The notes: generated by a model from the letters alone, not told the origin. DNA of 64,000 nucleotides from Bacilli bacterium (GCA_900768815.1 CAAGEE010000009.1:1-64000), one strand, 5' to 3'. Positions 1 to 8,721 are shown, numbered from the stretch's first letter. Numbers and translations: made by a program.

Positions 1-69
1 ATCCCGAACACAGAAGTTAAGCCACTTAACGCCGACGATAGTGAATGCGAAAATAGGAAGTTGCCAAGA
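1..69 (+). rRNA. rrf: 5S rRNA, 3' part
   Basis: The first bases contain the conserved 5S core CCCGAACACAGAAGTTAAGC, followed by a 3' half ending near TTGCCAAG. The 5' half lies outside the window, so this is a partial gene at the end of an rRNA operon. The exact 3' end is approximate, because it is set only by where the 5S-like sequence stops before the T-rich spacer. Confidence 0.9.
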
Positions 70-90
70 ATTTTTTTTGTGTAAAAAAAG

Positions 91-120
91 CTACTACTAC
101 CCAAATAATAGTAGTTTTTA
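91..120 (+). terminator. Rho-independent terminator of the rRNA operon
   Basis: The arms ctactact and aatagtag form a stem with one G-U pair around a short loop, followed by gtttttaattt. It lies directly downstream of the 5S gene and separates it from the tsaE promoter. Confidence 0.7.
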
Positions 121-171
121 ATTTATAAATAAATAAAAATTGTCAATTTCTATTAATTAATTAAAAAGGAG

Positions 172-200
172 TTGTATAACTTTTTCTTTTTGATTATAAT
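172..200 (+). promoter_or_regulatory. Promoter of the tsaE-tsaB-rimI-tsaD operon
   Basis: A TTGTAT -35 box and a perfect TATAAT -10 box are separated by 17 bp. Transcription should begin near 207, which leaves a leader of only about a dozen bases that is almost entirely the AGGTGAT ribosome site of tsaE. Confidence 0.7.
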
Positions 201-218
201 AAATTGTAGGTGATTAAA

Positions 219-677
219 ATGGAATATAAAATAACAACATATTCAGAAGAAGAAACAATAGAATTAGCTCAAAATATTGAATCAGAGAAATTTCCTAACA
301 TGGTAATTTGCCTAGAAGGAGACTTAGGTACTGGAAAAACAGTTTTTACAAAGGGATTTGCTAAAGCAATGGAAATAGACGAAGAAGTTACATCTCCAAC
401 ATTTAATATTATAAAGGAATATACATCAGGTGAAATGCCATTATATCACATGGATGTATATCGTTTAGATGGAAAAATGAATGGTCTTGATATAGAAGAG
501 TATTACACTAAAAAAGGTGTAACAATCATAGAATGGGCTGACATGATACCAGACCTTTTACCAGATAAAAGATTGGATATTAAATTTAGAAGCTCTAGTG
601 AAGATGAAGATAAAAGAATTATTACATTAATTCCACATGGTAAAAAATATGAAGAAGTATGTGAGGCAGTAGTATGA
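219..677 (+). CDS. tsaE: tRNA threonylcarbamoyladenosine (t6A) ATPase TsaE
   Basis: TsaE is the cytoplasmic P-loop ATPase that resets the TsaB-TsaD complex during t6A37 modification of ANN-decoding tRNAs. The Walker A motif GDLGTGKT is at residues 34-41, followed by the family stretch SPTFNI and the HMDVYRL motif. At 152 residues it has normal family length. The ATG at 219 is preferred over the in-frame GTG at 210, because AGGTGAT at 207-213 is spaced correctly for 219 and the GTG would fall inside that site. The last four bases overlap tsaB (ATGA), so the two are translationally coupled. Confidence 0.93.
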   Translation: MEYKITTYSEEETIELAQNIESEKFPNMVICLEGDLGTGKTVFTKGFAKAMEIDEEVTSPTFNIIKEYTSGEMPLYHMDVYRLDGKMNGLDIEEYYTKKGVTIIEWADMIPDLLPDKRLDIKFRSSSEDEDKRIITLIPHGKKYEEVCEAVV

Positions 678-1297
678 GAATTCTTTATATAGATACATCA
701 TCAAGTTATCTATACGCTGGTATTGTCACAAACAGAAAACTAACTAGTGAAGTAAAAAAAGAATTTGGACATAGTTTATCAGAAGAAGCACTACCAAGCA
801 TAGTTAGTTTATTTGAAAAAGAAAATTTATCAGCAAAAGATATTGATAAAATAATTGTAGTTAATGGACCTGGTTCATTTACAGGAATAAGAATTGGCAT
901 AACAATTGCTAAAGTGTTTGCCTGGGGCCTAAATATACCAATAACATCAATTTCTGCTTTAGAGTCAATGTCACTATCAAGCACTTCAGATAAGTTACAT
1001 GTCCCAATTATAAACGCAAGACGAAATTACGTATTTGGAGCTATCTACAGTAAAGATAACAATGTAATGTTAAAACCAATACACATAAAATTAGAAGATT
1101 TACTAGTAGATTTGGCTGATAAAGACTATGTATTTATAAGTAATGATGAATTCGATGAATTAAAAGATATTGAACCATATGATCCTGATATTGAAAAGAT
1201 TGTTAATCATTTTGAAAATAAAGAACCAATAAATCCACATGCAATAAATCCAGAGTATCTAAAGCTAACAGAAGCCGAAGAAAGTAAAAAAGATTAA
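674..1297 (+). CDS. tsaB: t6A biosynthesis protein TsaB
   Basis: TsaB is the ASKHA-fold scaffold (formerly YeaZ) that dimerises with TsaD and binds TsaE for t6A synthesis. It opens with the typical phosphate-binding strand ILYIDTSS and has the signature GPGSFTGIRIGI at residues 65-76. At 207 aa it is slightly shorter than many homologues, the C-terminal helical part being compact. It starts inside the tsaE stop and is followed one base later by rimI. Confidence 0.92.
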   Translation: MRILYIDTSSSYLYAGIVTNRKLTSEVKKEFGHSLSEEALPSIVSLFEKENLSAKDIDKIIVVNGPGSFTGIRIGITIAKVFAWGLNIPITSISALESMSLSSTSDKLHVPIINARRNYVFGAIYSKDNNVMLKPIHIKLEDLLVDLADKDYVFISNDEFDELKDIEPYDPDIEKIVNHFENKEPINPHAINPEYLKLTEAEESKKD

Positions 1298-1298
1298 G

Positions 1299-1682
1299 AT
1301 GATTGAAACACTAAATTCTAATCAAACGAGTAATTCATTTGTAGATTTAAAAGAATTAGAAAAAGAACTGAGTCAAAATCCATTTGGTAAAATACTTGTA
1401 TATAAAAAAGAAAATAGAATTATTGCATATTTATATTATAGTGAAATATATGAACGTGTTGAAATAAACGACATTGAAGTAGAAGAACAATACAGAAATA
1501 TGGGAATAGGTACGGAATTATTAAACAAACTAACAGAAATAGTTCAAAAAAGTATTTCCTTAGAAGTTAGAATAAATAACTATAATGCAATCAAGTTATA
1601 TAAAAAATTTGGTTTTCAAGAAAAGGCAATCCGAAAAGGGTATTATCAAGGTATTGATGGAATTTTAATGGTAAGAGAGTAA
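1299..1682 (+). CDS. rimI: Ribosomal-protein alanine N-acetyltransferase (RimI-like GNAT)
   Basis: This is a GNAT acetyltransferase of the RimI type, which in other bacteria acetylates the N-terminal alanine of ribosomal protein S18. The acetyl-CoA loop reads EQYRNMGIGTELL (about residues 63-75), with the downstream N-x-x-A-x-x-L-Y-x-x-x-G-F motif (NNYNAIKLYKKFGF) that defines the C-terminal half. The protein is short (127 aa). Its place between tsaB and tsaD is the classical Firmicute arrangement. The substrate is inferred from family and context only. Confidence 0.87.
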   Translation: MIETLNSNQTSNSFVDLKELEKELSQNPFGKILVYKKENRIIAYLYYSEIYERVEINDIEVEEQYRNMGIGTELLNKLTEIVQKSISLEVRINNYNAIKLYKKFGFQEKAIRKGYYQGIDGILMVRE

Positions 1683-1702
1683 TAAGTTAAGAGAGTGGTA
1701 AA

Positions 1703-2707
1703 ATGAAAGATATGTACATATTAGGAATAGAAAGTAGCTGTGATGAAACTAGTGCCTCAATTGTAAAAAATGGTACTACAGAAATAGCAACGGTTATTTC
1801 CTCACAAATAGATATTCATAAAAGTTATGGAGGAGTTGTTCCTGAAATAGCTAGTCGAGAACACGTAAAGAATATAACCATCGTTTTAGAAGAATGCTTA
1901 GAAAAAGCAAATATGACAATGGAACAAGTAGACGCTATAGCAATAACCTATGGCCCAGGTCTAATAGGTTCACTACTAGTTGGCCTAGAGGCTGCTAAAA
2001 CATTATCATTTATATATAACAAACCATTAATACCAGTACATCATATAGCAGGACATATCTATGCTAACAGTCTTGTAAAAGAGTTAGAGTTTCCATTACT
2101 AGCAGTAGTTGTTTCAGGAGGACATACTGAATTAATAGAAATGCCAAAACATTATAGATTTAATAAACTAGGTGGAACACTAGATGATGCGATCGGTGAG
2201 TGTTATGACAAAGTAGCAAGAGTAATTGGACTAGAATATCCAGGGGGACCAAAAATAGATAAACTTGCCACAATAGGAAAATCAACGTATAAATTACCTG
2301 TACCATTAAAAGATGATAGTTATAATTTCTCCTTTAGTGGTTTAAAAAGTGCTGTAATAAATTTAGTCCACAACGAAGAACAACGTGGTGTAGAAATAAA
2401 TAAAGAAGATTTAGCAACCTCATTCCAAACAGTAGCAATTGAAGCTATAACTAGCAAAGTAAGAAAAGCCATAATGGATAAGAATATAAAAACAGTTATA
2501 GTAGCTGGTGGAGTAGCAGCTAATCAAGGACTAAGAAAAGCCATGGAAAAATTAACAGAAGAACTACATGTTAATCTATTAATTCCACCAATGAAATATT
2601 GTACAGATAATGCAACTATGGTAGCAGCCGCAGGATATTATGCATATTTAGATGGTAGAAGAGCAGATTTAACATTAAATTCTAAATCGCAAGACAAATT
2701 ATGTTAA
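1703..2707 (+). CDS. tsaD: tRNA N6-adenosine threonylcarbamoyltransferase TsaD
   Basis: TsaD (Gcp/YgjD/Kae1) is the catalytic subunit that transfers the threonylcarbamoyl group to A37 of tRNA. It opens with GIESSCDETSASIV. The metal-binding motif HHIAGH (ligands H114 and H118) and a C-terminal DNATMVAAAGYY segment are present, giving the complete ASKHA fold in 334 aa. It is the last gene of the four-gene operon and ends at a strong terminator. The remaining t6A enzyme, TsaC/Sua5, is not in this window. Confidence 0.95.
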   Translation: MKDMYILGIESSCDETSASIVKNGTTEIATVISSQIDIHKSYGGVVPEIASREHVKNITIVLEECLEKANMTMEQVDAIAITYGPGLIGSLLVGLEAAKTLSFIYNKPLIPVHHIAGHIYANSLVKELEFPLLAVVVSGGHTELIEMPKHYRFNKLGGTLDDAIGECYDKVARVIGLEYPGGPKIDKLATIGKSTYKLPVPLKDDSYNFSFSGLKSAVINLVHNEEQRGVEINKEDLATSFQTVAIEAITSKVRKAIMDKNIKTVIVAGGVAANQGLRKAMEKLTEELHVNLLIPPMKYCTDNATMVAAAGYYAYLDGRRADLTLNSKSQDKLC

Positions 2708-2718
2708 AGACAAACAAT

Positions 2719-2767
2719 ACTAGTAATTAAATATCAAAGTGTATGATATTTAAAACTAGTTTTTTTA
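2719..2767 (+). terminator. Terminator after tsaD
   Basis: ACTAGT (2719-2724) pairs with ACTAGT (2755-2760), extended by complementary AT-rich inner arms (aaatatca and tgatattt), and is followed by a run of seven T. Confidence 0.8.
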
Positions 2768-2874
2768 TTCGGAAAAATTACAACAATCAATCAAAAAAAT
2801 ATCTAATTTTAAACAATCTATACTTGTCAAACAATATAAAATTTATTAAAAGATATTTAAATATCAACAGAATA

Positions 2875-2883
2875 TGATATAAT
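2875..2883 (+). promoter_or_regulatory. Extended -10 promoter of the FIST gene
   Basis: TGATATAAT is an extended -10 element located 41 bp before the start codon. No convincing -35 box is present at the expected spacing. Confidence 0.5.
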
Positions 2884-2923
2884 AACTAATATAAAGAATA
2901 GCAAAGAAGAAAGAAGGGTATAT

Positions 2924-4111
2924 ATGTTAAAATCATGTGTTGGCTACAGTACTAATATGGATAATATATTAGCGGGAATGGAAACTGCAAAAGGAGCAGT
3001 AAAAGATTTATCAAATGCTAAAGTAGGTTTTCTTTATACATCCGAAAAAAACAATATTAAAGAACTTGTACAAGGTATAAGAGAAATAACTAATATGCCA
3101 ATAATAGGTAGTACTAGTAATGAGGCCATAATAGTTGAAGATGGTATAATTTCATCTCAATACGGTTTTGCTGGAATGCTAGCTATGGAAGATAAGAATA
3201 TGGTAGTAGGAGTAGCTGCTCATGAAGCTGGAAAAGACCCTCGTGCTATAGGTAGACGTGTTGCAATAGAAGCTGTTGAAAACGCCAAGACAACTCGTGC
3301 ACCTGCTTACTTCTATATGGTTGCAAGTCCTAAAGAAGAAGAAGAGTATCTAATGGGAATCCAAGACGTAATTGGTAGAGTTCCAATGTTTGGAGGAAGT
3401 GCTGCTGACAATAACGTAGAAGGCAATTGGAAAATAATTTGTAATGACAAAGTGTTTTCTGATGGAGTAGCTGTTGCTTTCTTCTATACTGATAATGAGA
3501 TAATTACATCATTCTCAGGAAATTATAGAGAAACCAATAATATGGGATTAATAACAGAAGTAAAAGATGATAGAACACTAGTTAGTATTGATGGTATATC
3601 AGCATTAAGAAAATATGCCAGCTGGATAAATAAAGCCCCATCTAGTTTAATTGGTTCAAAACTACTAGAAGCATCAGCTTCTAAACCATTAGGTATAAAA
3701 GATCCACTAGGAAACTTAACAATTATTCGTCATCCAATGATTGGTAATGATATGGGTACCAAAACAACAACCGATGATACTATAACTTTAGGTAACAAAG
3801 TTGTTCCAAGAACTGCAATTATTCAATTGGAAGCAACAACTGATGAATTAATTGACGCATCAGTTAACACACTAAGAGATCTAAGAAGACAGTTGTATAC
3901 AGAACCAGCAGCATATATTCTTATTCATTCAGGAAATAGAAGAAAAGTTATTGGTGATAGATTAAATGAAGTTCATAAATTACTAGTAAAAGAAACCAAA
4001 GGTGTGCCATTTATAATGCCATTTACATTTGGTGAATATGGATATGATTCTCACTCTGCTAACATCTGTGGCGGCCTAATGTTATCATTTACAGTATTTG
4101 GAAAAAATTAA
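2924..4111 (+). CDS. FIST domain-containing protein
   Basis: The protein looks like a stand-alone FIST_N plus FIST_C protein of 395 aa, without an attached kinase, cyclase or methyl-accepting domain. FIST is a predicted small-ligand sensory domain, possibly for amino acids. Visible family features are the N-terminal GYSTNMDNILAG, the SEKNN and GSTSNEA segments, MFGGSAADN near residue 165 and the glycine-rich FTFGEYGY near the C terminus. AGAAGGG at 2912-2918 is its ribosome site. It forms a single-gene unit with its own promoter and terminator. The ligand and partners are unknown. Confidence 0.8.
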   Translation: MLKSCVGYSTNMDNILAGMETAKGAVKDLSNAKVGFLYTSEKNNIKELVQGIREITNMPIIGSTSNEAIIVEDGIISSQYGFAGMLAMEDKNMVVGVAAHEAGKDPRAIGRRVAIEAVENAKTTRAPAYFYMVASPKEEEEYLMGIQDVIGRVPMFGGSAADNNVEGNWKIICNDKVFSDGVAVAFFYTDNEIITSFSGNYRETNNMGLITEVKDDRTLVSIDGISALRKYASWINKAPSSLIGSKLLEASASKPLGIKDPLGNLTIIRHPMIGNDMGTKTTTDDTITLGNKVVPRTAIIQLEATTDELIDASVNTLRDLRRQLYTEPAAYILIHSGNRRKVIGDRLNEVHKLLVKETKGVPFIMPFTFGEYGYDSHSANICGGLMLSFTVFGKN

Positions 4112-4130
4112 ATTAAAGTTTAAGCAAAAT

Positions 4131-4172
4131 AAAACTTTAAAGGACTCAAAATATAGAGAACTTTAAAGTTTT
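4131..4172. terminator. Bidirectional terminator between convergent genes
   Basis: AAAACTTTAAAG (4131-4142) and CTTTAAAGTTTT (4161-4172) form a 12-bp perfect stem with A-rich and T-rich flanks, so it can serve both the FIST gene and the minus-strand permease gene that ends next to it. Confidence 0.8.
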
Positions 4173-4970
4173 TTAGTTTGTAGCAATTAATTTCTTTTCA
4201 ATAAAATCAACAATAAAATACAATAGGTAAGAAATAATACCAAGTATCACAACACTTGTAATAACTAAATTAATATTAAATACTTGTGACCCATACATAA
4301 TTAAATAACCAAGTCCGTTTTTAGATGCTAAGAGTTCACCCATAATAACTCCAATCAAACTCATAGAGATATTTATCTTAAAGACGTTAATTATTGTTCC
4401 CAAGTTACTTGGCAAAACAGCCTTCATAAATATTTGCCATTTACTAGCTTTAAACGATTTTAAAAGTAAAATATAATTTTTATCAGTTGCAATAAAACCA
4501 TTATATATATTAATAATCGTAATAAAAACACTAATCAAAAGAGCCATAAATATAATTGAATTTGTACTAGCTCCAACCCAAATAATAATCAAAGGTCCCA
4601 AAGCCACTTTTGGTAGAGAGTTCAAAACGGTAAGATAAGGCTCGATTATTTTAGAAATAATTCTATTACTCCACAATATAACAGCAATTACAAAACCTAA
4701 AACAGATGCAATTATAAAACTAATAAGCACTTCATAAATCGTAATACCTATGTGATTAAATAAACTACCAGTTTTAAAAAGAGAAATAGTAGTAGCCAAA
4801 ACCTTGCTAGGAGAAGAAGAAAGAAAAGTATTAATTAAACTAAATCTTGCTAGGATTTCCCATATAGCCAAAAAGAATATTATAATAGAGAAACGTGAAA
4901 CACAAACAATGAGTTTTTCACGTTTTATTTTTTTCAAAAAAACTTTATGTTCTTCACTGTAAGTAGACAT
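4173..4970 (-). CDS. ABC transporter permease, SsuC/ThiX type
   Basis: This is an integral membrane subunit of the nitrate/sulfonate/thiamine-precursor class of importers (BPD_transp_1 fold, 265 aa). About six hydrophobic segments are visible. The cytoplasmic coupling (EAA-like) loop lies in LLKSFKASKWQIFMKAVLPSNLG. The start is set by GGAGGG just upstream of ATG 4970. The gene overlaps the ATPase stop by 17 bases, so the two are coupled. No substrate-binding gene is adjacent; the only candidate in the window is the NMT1-type protein at 19.5 kb. The substrate is not decidable from sequence. Confidence 0.85.
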   Translation of the reverse strand: MSTYSEEHKVFLKKIKREKLIVCVSRFSIIIFFLAIWEILARFSLINTFLSSSPSKVLATTISLFKTGSLFNHIGITIYEVLISFIIASVLGFVIAVILWSNRIISKIIEPYLTVLNSLPKVALGPLIIIWVGASTNSIIFMALLISVFITIINIYNGFIATDKNYILLLKSFKASKWQIFMKAVLPSNLGTIINVFKINISMSLIGVIMGELLASKNGLGYLIMYGSQVFNINLVITSVVILGIISYLLYFIVDFIEKKLIATN

Positions 4971-5706
4971 CTAAATCCCTCCAAATTTTTTCATAATAAT
5001 CATTAAACTCTATACATTTACGATTATGAATAGGATTTTTTTTATCGCTTAATTTTATTTCATAAATACTTTTAACATTAGCGGGACGTCTAGATAAGAC
5101 AATAACTCTGTCAGACATACTTATAGCTTCCGCTATATCGTGAGTAATAAGAATTGCTGTCTTTTTTTCAGCCTTAATGATTCTGTACATATCATCGGAC
5201 AAAGCAAGACGAGTTTGATAATCAAGTGCACTATAAGGCTCATCCAATAATAATAGAGATGGATTAATAGCCAAGGTTCTAATTAGAGCTACTCTTTGCT
5301 TCATACCACCGGATAAACTATCTGGATATTTATATTTAAATTCAGAAAGTCCATATTTATCTAAGAGTCTAATAACATTTTTTATAGATTCTGGATTTTT
5401 TCTTTTTTTAATTTCTAGTCCCAATAAACAATTATCTAGTATTGTTAACCAAGGAAATAGAGAATCAGTTTGTAGCATATAGCCAATCTCTTCTTTATCA
5501 TGAAAAACTATTTTCCCATCACTTTTTTTATTAAGATCAGATAGAATAGAAAGAATTGTAGATTTGCCACAACCAGAAGGACCAACAATTGCTAGAATCT
5601 CTTGTTGATACACATCAAAATTAACATTATCAACAGCCAAAGTTTCTCCCTGTTTATTATGATAAATTTTTTTTAAATTTTTAATCTCAAGTAAAATCTT
5701 TTTCAT
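4954..5706 (-). CDS. ABC transporter ATP-binding protein, SsuB/TauB/ThiZ type
   Basis: The nucleotide-binding subunit paired with the downstream permease has Walker A GPSGCGKST, a Q-loop (YMLQTDSLFPW), signature LSGGMKQR, Walker B LLLLDEPYSALD and an H-loop (ITHDIAEA). All catalytic elements are intact. The permease-contact sequence after the Q-loop (DSLFPWLTILDN) matches importers for nitrate, taurine or thiamine precursors. ATG 5706 is chosen over a TTG at 5718, because GGAGAAA lies immediately before it. Confidence 0.88.
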   Translation of the reverse strand: MKKILLEIKNLKKIYHNKQGETLAVDNVNFDVYQQEILAIVGPSGCGKSTILSILSDLNKKSDGKIVFHDKEEIGYMLQTDSLFPWLTILDNCLLGLEIKKRKNPESIKNVIRLLDKYGLSEFKYKYPDSLSGGMKQRVALIRTLAINPSLLLLDEPYSALDYQTRLALSDDMYRIIKAEKKTAILITHDIAEAISMSDRVIVLSRRPANVKSIYEIKLSDKKNPIHNRKCIEFNDYYEKIWRDLDVYLQ

Positions 5707-5865
5707 ATATTTCTCCAATCTAAAGTATTTTATGACTAATAACTATAAATGGTATAGATATTTATACTTGAAATTATAAAATTAAATAGCAAAGTAAGTT
5801 TATATCATATTTTTGTAATAAAGTTTTGTCTATCTCAGTAGTGTAAGAGTTAAAATGGCAAATAA

Positions 5866-6300
5866 CCAAGTCCAACTACTAGCCAATGGAGTAATGTACG
5901 TCTATCAAACACAGAGAGAAAGATAGTTAATGAATATAATACTACCAGCACCAAAGATGGTCATACTTTTCCTGAAGTATTTAGTTATTCAAATTATGCA
6001 GCACGATTTTTAACAATGGCAGAAGTAAAAAAACTTGTTGATTTTTATATTCCAACTTGGAAAAATGGAGAATTAGATGATCACCTTTACCTTGTTGAAA
6101 ATACTAATTTTTCAAAAAAAGATAATTCTAAATTTGATGGATATTGGTTAGAAACTCCAAGAAATACTATGTCAAACCATAGTTGGATAATTTACGCTAC
6201 AGCAAGACGTGTTCATAGTATAGAAGTGCAAAGAACAGATGTTTTGGTTGGTGTTCGTCCTGTAATTGAAGTTTCTAAAGAGGAAATTTCATACAAATAA
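5866..6300 (+). pseudogene. 5'-truncated DUF6273-like surface/prepilin-type protein fragment
   Basis: An open frame of 144 codons without a start codon at its beginning encodes the C-terminal module of a secreted protein. It reads ARFLTMAEVKKL, then YWLETPRN, then SWIIYA, then VGVRPVIEVSK. This order (aEV, YWxxTP, W-x-x, GVRPVI) is typical of DUF6273-like C-terminal domains of prepilin-like or adhesin proteins in low-GC gut Firmicutes. Upstream the frame is blocked by TAA at 5863 and no signal peptide exists, so I read it as a remnant. A 94-aa product could start at ATG 6016 but has no ribosome site. A terminator follows, so it once was a real gene end. Confidence 0.6.
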
Positions 6301-6324
6301 TTCCTAGCACTTGATAAATATATA

Positions 6325-6358
6325 AAAATGGCAGTATTTAAAAGTATTGCCATTTTAA
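6325..6358 (+). terminator. Terminator after the DUF6273-like remnant
   Basis: aaaatggcagta pairs with tattgccatttt (one G-U) and is followed by taattt. Confidence 0.65.
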
Positions 6359-6414
6359 TTTGTTCTTTTCCAAATAGTGTTGGTGACAAAAAACGACTTT
6401 AACAATCAATAAAC

Positions 6415-6443
6415 TTTACTTATAAATTTGATTGTGGTATACT
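6415..6443 (+). promoter_or_regulatory. Promoter of the arginine-uptake/arc locus
   Basis: TTTACT and TATACT are separated by 17 bp, with TGG immediately before the -10, making it an extended -10 promoter. A second TATAAT at 6449 with a TTGATT 15 bp upstream is a weaker alternative. Confidence 0.65.
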
Positions 6444-6474
6444 CAAAATATAATAGATAGTAAGGTGGGAGAAT

Positions 6475-7203
6475 ATGAAAAAATTAAAAATACTATTACT
6501 TTTAACAGCAATAACAACACTACTTTTTACTGGTTGTGGAAAGAATGAAAATGAGCTAGTAATGGTAACAGAAGCAGGCTTTGCTCCATACGAGTATTAC
6601 AAAGATGGCAAAGTAGTTGGAGTAGACATTGATATAGCAAATGAAATAGCAAAAGAGCTTGGAAAGAAATTAGTTGTAAAAGATATTGCTTTCGATTCAA
6701 TTATAAATGAATTAAAATCAGGCAAAGCCGATTTTGCAGCAGCAGGTCTAAGTATTACAGAAGATAGAAAAAAACAAGTAGATTTTACTGTCGAATACAC
6801 CACATCTAATCAAGTTGTAGTTGTAAAAAAAGATAGTCAAATAACAGATATAAATTCTCTAAATGGAAAAAGAATTGCTGTTCAACTAGGTACAGTTGCT
6901 GACTTATATGCAACCGAGAATTTTAAAGATTCTGAAATTAATCGTCAAAAGAAATTCTTAGTAGCAGCAGAAGCAGTAAAAAATAATAAAGCTGATTGTA
7001 TCATCATGGATCAAATACCTGCTGAACAATTAGTAAGCGAAAATAGTGAATTAAAAATATTAGATGGTATCTTATTTACTGATACTTATGGTATGGCTGT
7101 AAAAAAAGGTAACACAGAATTATTAGAAAAAATCAACACAGTACTAGAACGTTTAATGTCAGAAGGAAAAATTGAAGAATACGTTATAAATCATAGTAAG
7201 TAA
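6475..7203 (+). CDS. Polar amino-acid ABC transporter substrate-binding lipoprotein (probably arginine)
   Basis: This extracytoplasmic binding protein of family 3 (SBP_bac_3) is anchored as a lipoprotein: the signal peptide ends in the lipobox LFTGC. The mature part begins with a typical ligand-loop sequence (EAGFAPYEYYKDGKVVGVDIDIA), followed by GLSITEDRKKQVDFT, and ends with a hinge segment GMAVKKGN. At 242 aa it has normal length for the class. It is first in a run of six or seven genes leading into the arginine deiminase enzymes, which makes arginine or a related cationic amino acid the likely ligand, by context only. Confidence 0.87.
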   Translation: MKKLKILLLLTAITTLLFTGCGKNENELVMVTEAGFAPYEYYKDGKVVGVDIDIANEIAKELGKKLVVKDIAFDSIINELKSGKADFAAAGLSITEDRKKQVDFTVEYTTSNQVVVVKKDSQITDINSLNGKRIAVQLGTVADLYATENFKDSEINRQKKFLVAAEAVKNNKADCIIMDQIPAEQLVSENSELKILDGILFTDTYGMAVKKGNTELLEKINTVLERLMSEGKIEEYVINHSK

Positions 7204-7214
7204 AGAGGTACAAA

Positions 7215-7937
7215 ATGAAATTTATCAAATGGTTAATACAATTTTTTAATAACTTATCCGAAGATTTTTATCAATCAATTATCGAACAAGATCGCTATAA
7301 GTTCATTTTAGAAGGTCTAGGACGTACAGTAATAATTGCTATATTTGCTGTAGTAATTGGTGTTGTCCTAGGTGTATTACTTGCATTAATTAGAAACTAT
7401 CATGAAGAAACTGGTAAAGGTAAGTTTCTAAACAAACTAGCTGAATTATATGTAACAATTATCAGAGGAACACCAGCTGTTCTACAATTAATGATAATTT
7501 ATTATATTATTTTTAAAACAGTAGATATAAATCCCGTTTTAGTAGGTATAATTGCATTTGGTATAAACTCTGGAGCTTATGTATCAGAAATAATACGCTC
7601 CGGAATTAATTCTATTGATAAAGGTCAAAAAGAGGCTGCTTCTTCTCTAGGATTAACATATAGAGAAACAATGAAGTCAATAATCCTACCTCAAGCTATA
7701 AGAAATGTCTTGCCAGCATTAGGTAATGAATTTATAACTTTATTAAAGGAAACATCAGTAGCTGGATACATTGGTATTGTTGATTTAGTAAAAGCAGCCG
7801 ATATAATTGCTTCTGGAACATATAATTATTTCTTCCCACTAATTATCATTGCTATAATATATTTAATATTAACAATAGGTTTATCAAAACTATTAACAAT
7901 ATTTGAAAAGAAGGTGTTAAATCATGCTAGAGGCTAA
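7215..7937 (+). CDS. Polar amino-acid ABC transporter permease
   Basis: This HisM/GlnP-type permease of 240 aa has five or six membrane segments. The conserved stretch TIIRGTPAVLQLMIIYY and the EAA loop QKEAASSLGLTYRETMKSIILPQAIRN-like region contact the ATPase. It lies 11 bases after the binding-protein gene and overlaps the ATPase start by 14 bases, so the three genes form one transporter unit. Confidence 0.9.
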   Translation: MKFIKWLIQFFNNLSEDFYQSIIEQDRYKFILEGLGRTVIIAIFAVVIGVVLGVLLALIRNYHEETGKGKFLNKLAELYVTIIRGTPAVLQLMIIYYIIFKTVDINPVLVGIIAFGINSGAYVSEIIRSGINSIDKGQKEAASSLGLTYRETMKSIILPQAIRNVLPALGNEFITLLKETSVAGYIGIVDLVKAADIIASGTYNYFFPLIIIAIIYLILTIGLSKLLTIFEKKVLNHARG

Positions 7938-8640
7938 AAATATTGAAAAGAGTTTCGGTAAACTAAAAGTTTTAAACAAAATAAACTTAACAGTCGAAAA
8001 GGGTGAGCGCGTAGTAATCATCGGACCATCAGGCTCTGGAAAAAGTACGTTCTTACGTTGCTTAAATTTACTAGAAAAGCCAAACAAAGGAGAAGTAATT
8101 TATAATGGCAAAGTTATAACTGATAATAATAAATTAGAAATGCGCAAAAAAATCGGTATGGTTTTCCAAAGTTTTAATTTATTTAAAAATTTAACCGTTC
8201 TAGAAAATTTAACTTTAGCTCCAGTAAAAGAAAAAATTCTTACTGAAAAAGAAGCTAATAAAAAAGCTACTGAACTACTAAAGGAAATATCTTTGCACGA
8301 CAAAAGAGATGCCTATCCAAGTAACTTATCAGGTGGTCAACAACAACGTGTTGCCATAGCAAGATCTCTAATGATGAATCCTGATATTATTCTTTTCGAT
8401 GAACCAACATCAGCACTAGATCCAGAAATGATTGAAGATGTTTTAAATCTGATGAAAAAAGTAGCAACAGAAGGTATGACTATGATAGTAGTAACTCATG
8501 AATTAGATTTTGCTAAAGATATAGCAACAAAAGTTTTATTTATGGATAAAGGTGTAATTCTAGAAGAAGGAACCCCAGATGAAATATTTAATCATCCAAA
8601 AACAGAACGCTTAAAAGAGTTTTTGTCAAAAATAAAATAG
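7924..8640 (+). CDS. Polar amino-acid ABC transporter ATP-binding protein
   Basis: This GlnQ/ArtM-type ATPase of 238 aa has Walker A GPSGSGKST, Q-loop VFQSFNLFKNLTVLEN, signature LSGGQQQR, Walker B IILFDEPTSALDPEM and H-loop VTHELDFA. Every motif is intact. The QSFNLF sequence is diagnostic for the amino-acid importer subfamily. The distance to arcA is 81 bp, with no T-tract terminator. Confidence 0.92.
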   Translation: MLEAKNIEKSFGKLKVLNKINLTVEKGERVVIIGPSGSGKSTFLRCLNLLEKPNKGEVIYNGKVITDNNKLEMRKKIGMVFQSFNLFKNLTVLENLTLAPVKEKILTEKEANKKATELLKEISLHDKRDAYPSNLSGGQQQRVAIARSLMMNPDIILFDEPTSALDPEMIEDVLNLMKKVATEGMTMIVVTHELDFAKDIATKVLFMDKGVILEEGTPDEIFNHPKTERLKEFLSKIK

Positions 8641-8647
8641 GTTATTC

Positions 8648-8690
8648 ATGGAGTAATCCATAGAAATAAACGAGTTTCTCGAGATCTCGT
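8648..8690 (+). promoter_or_regulatory. Structured spacer between the transporter genes and arcA
   Basis: ATGGA-gtaa-TCCAT (8648-8661) is a compact hairpin. It is followed by three overlapping complementary blocks (CGAG 8671-8674, CTCGAG 8678-8683, CTCG 8686-8689) that can pair in mutually exclusive ways. An A-run rather than a T-run follows, so it is not a terminator. It may be a processing site or a leader that adjusts arcA expression; this is inference. Confidence 0.35.
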
Positions 8691-8721
8691 AAAAAAAATC
8701 GTCAAATAAGGAGGAGAAGAA

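Noticed and set aside
210..218. GTG start for tsaE at 210
   Set aside because: It lies within the AGGTGAT ribosome site that is correctly spaced for ATG 219, and would leave almost no leader.
5826..5840. TCTCAG (CTGAGA on the minus strand) resembling a TPP riboswitch core upstream of the permease/ATPase genes
   Set aside because: No matching P1, ACCTGA or GGGG segments; a six-base match is not enough.
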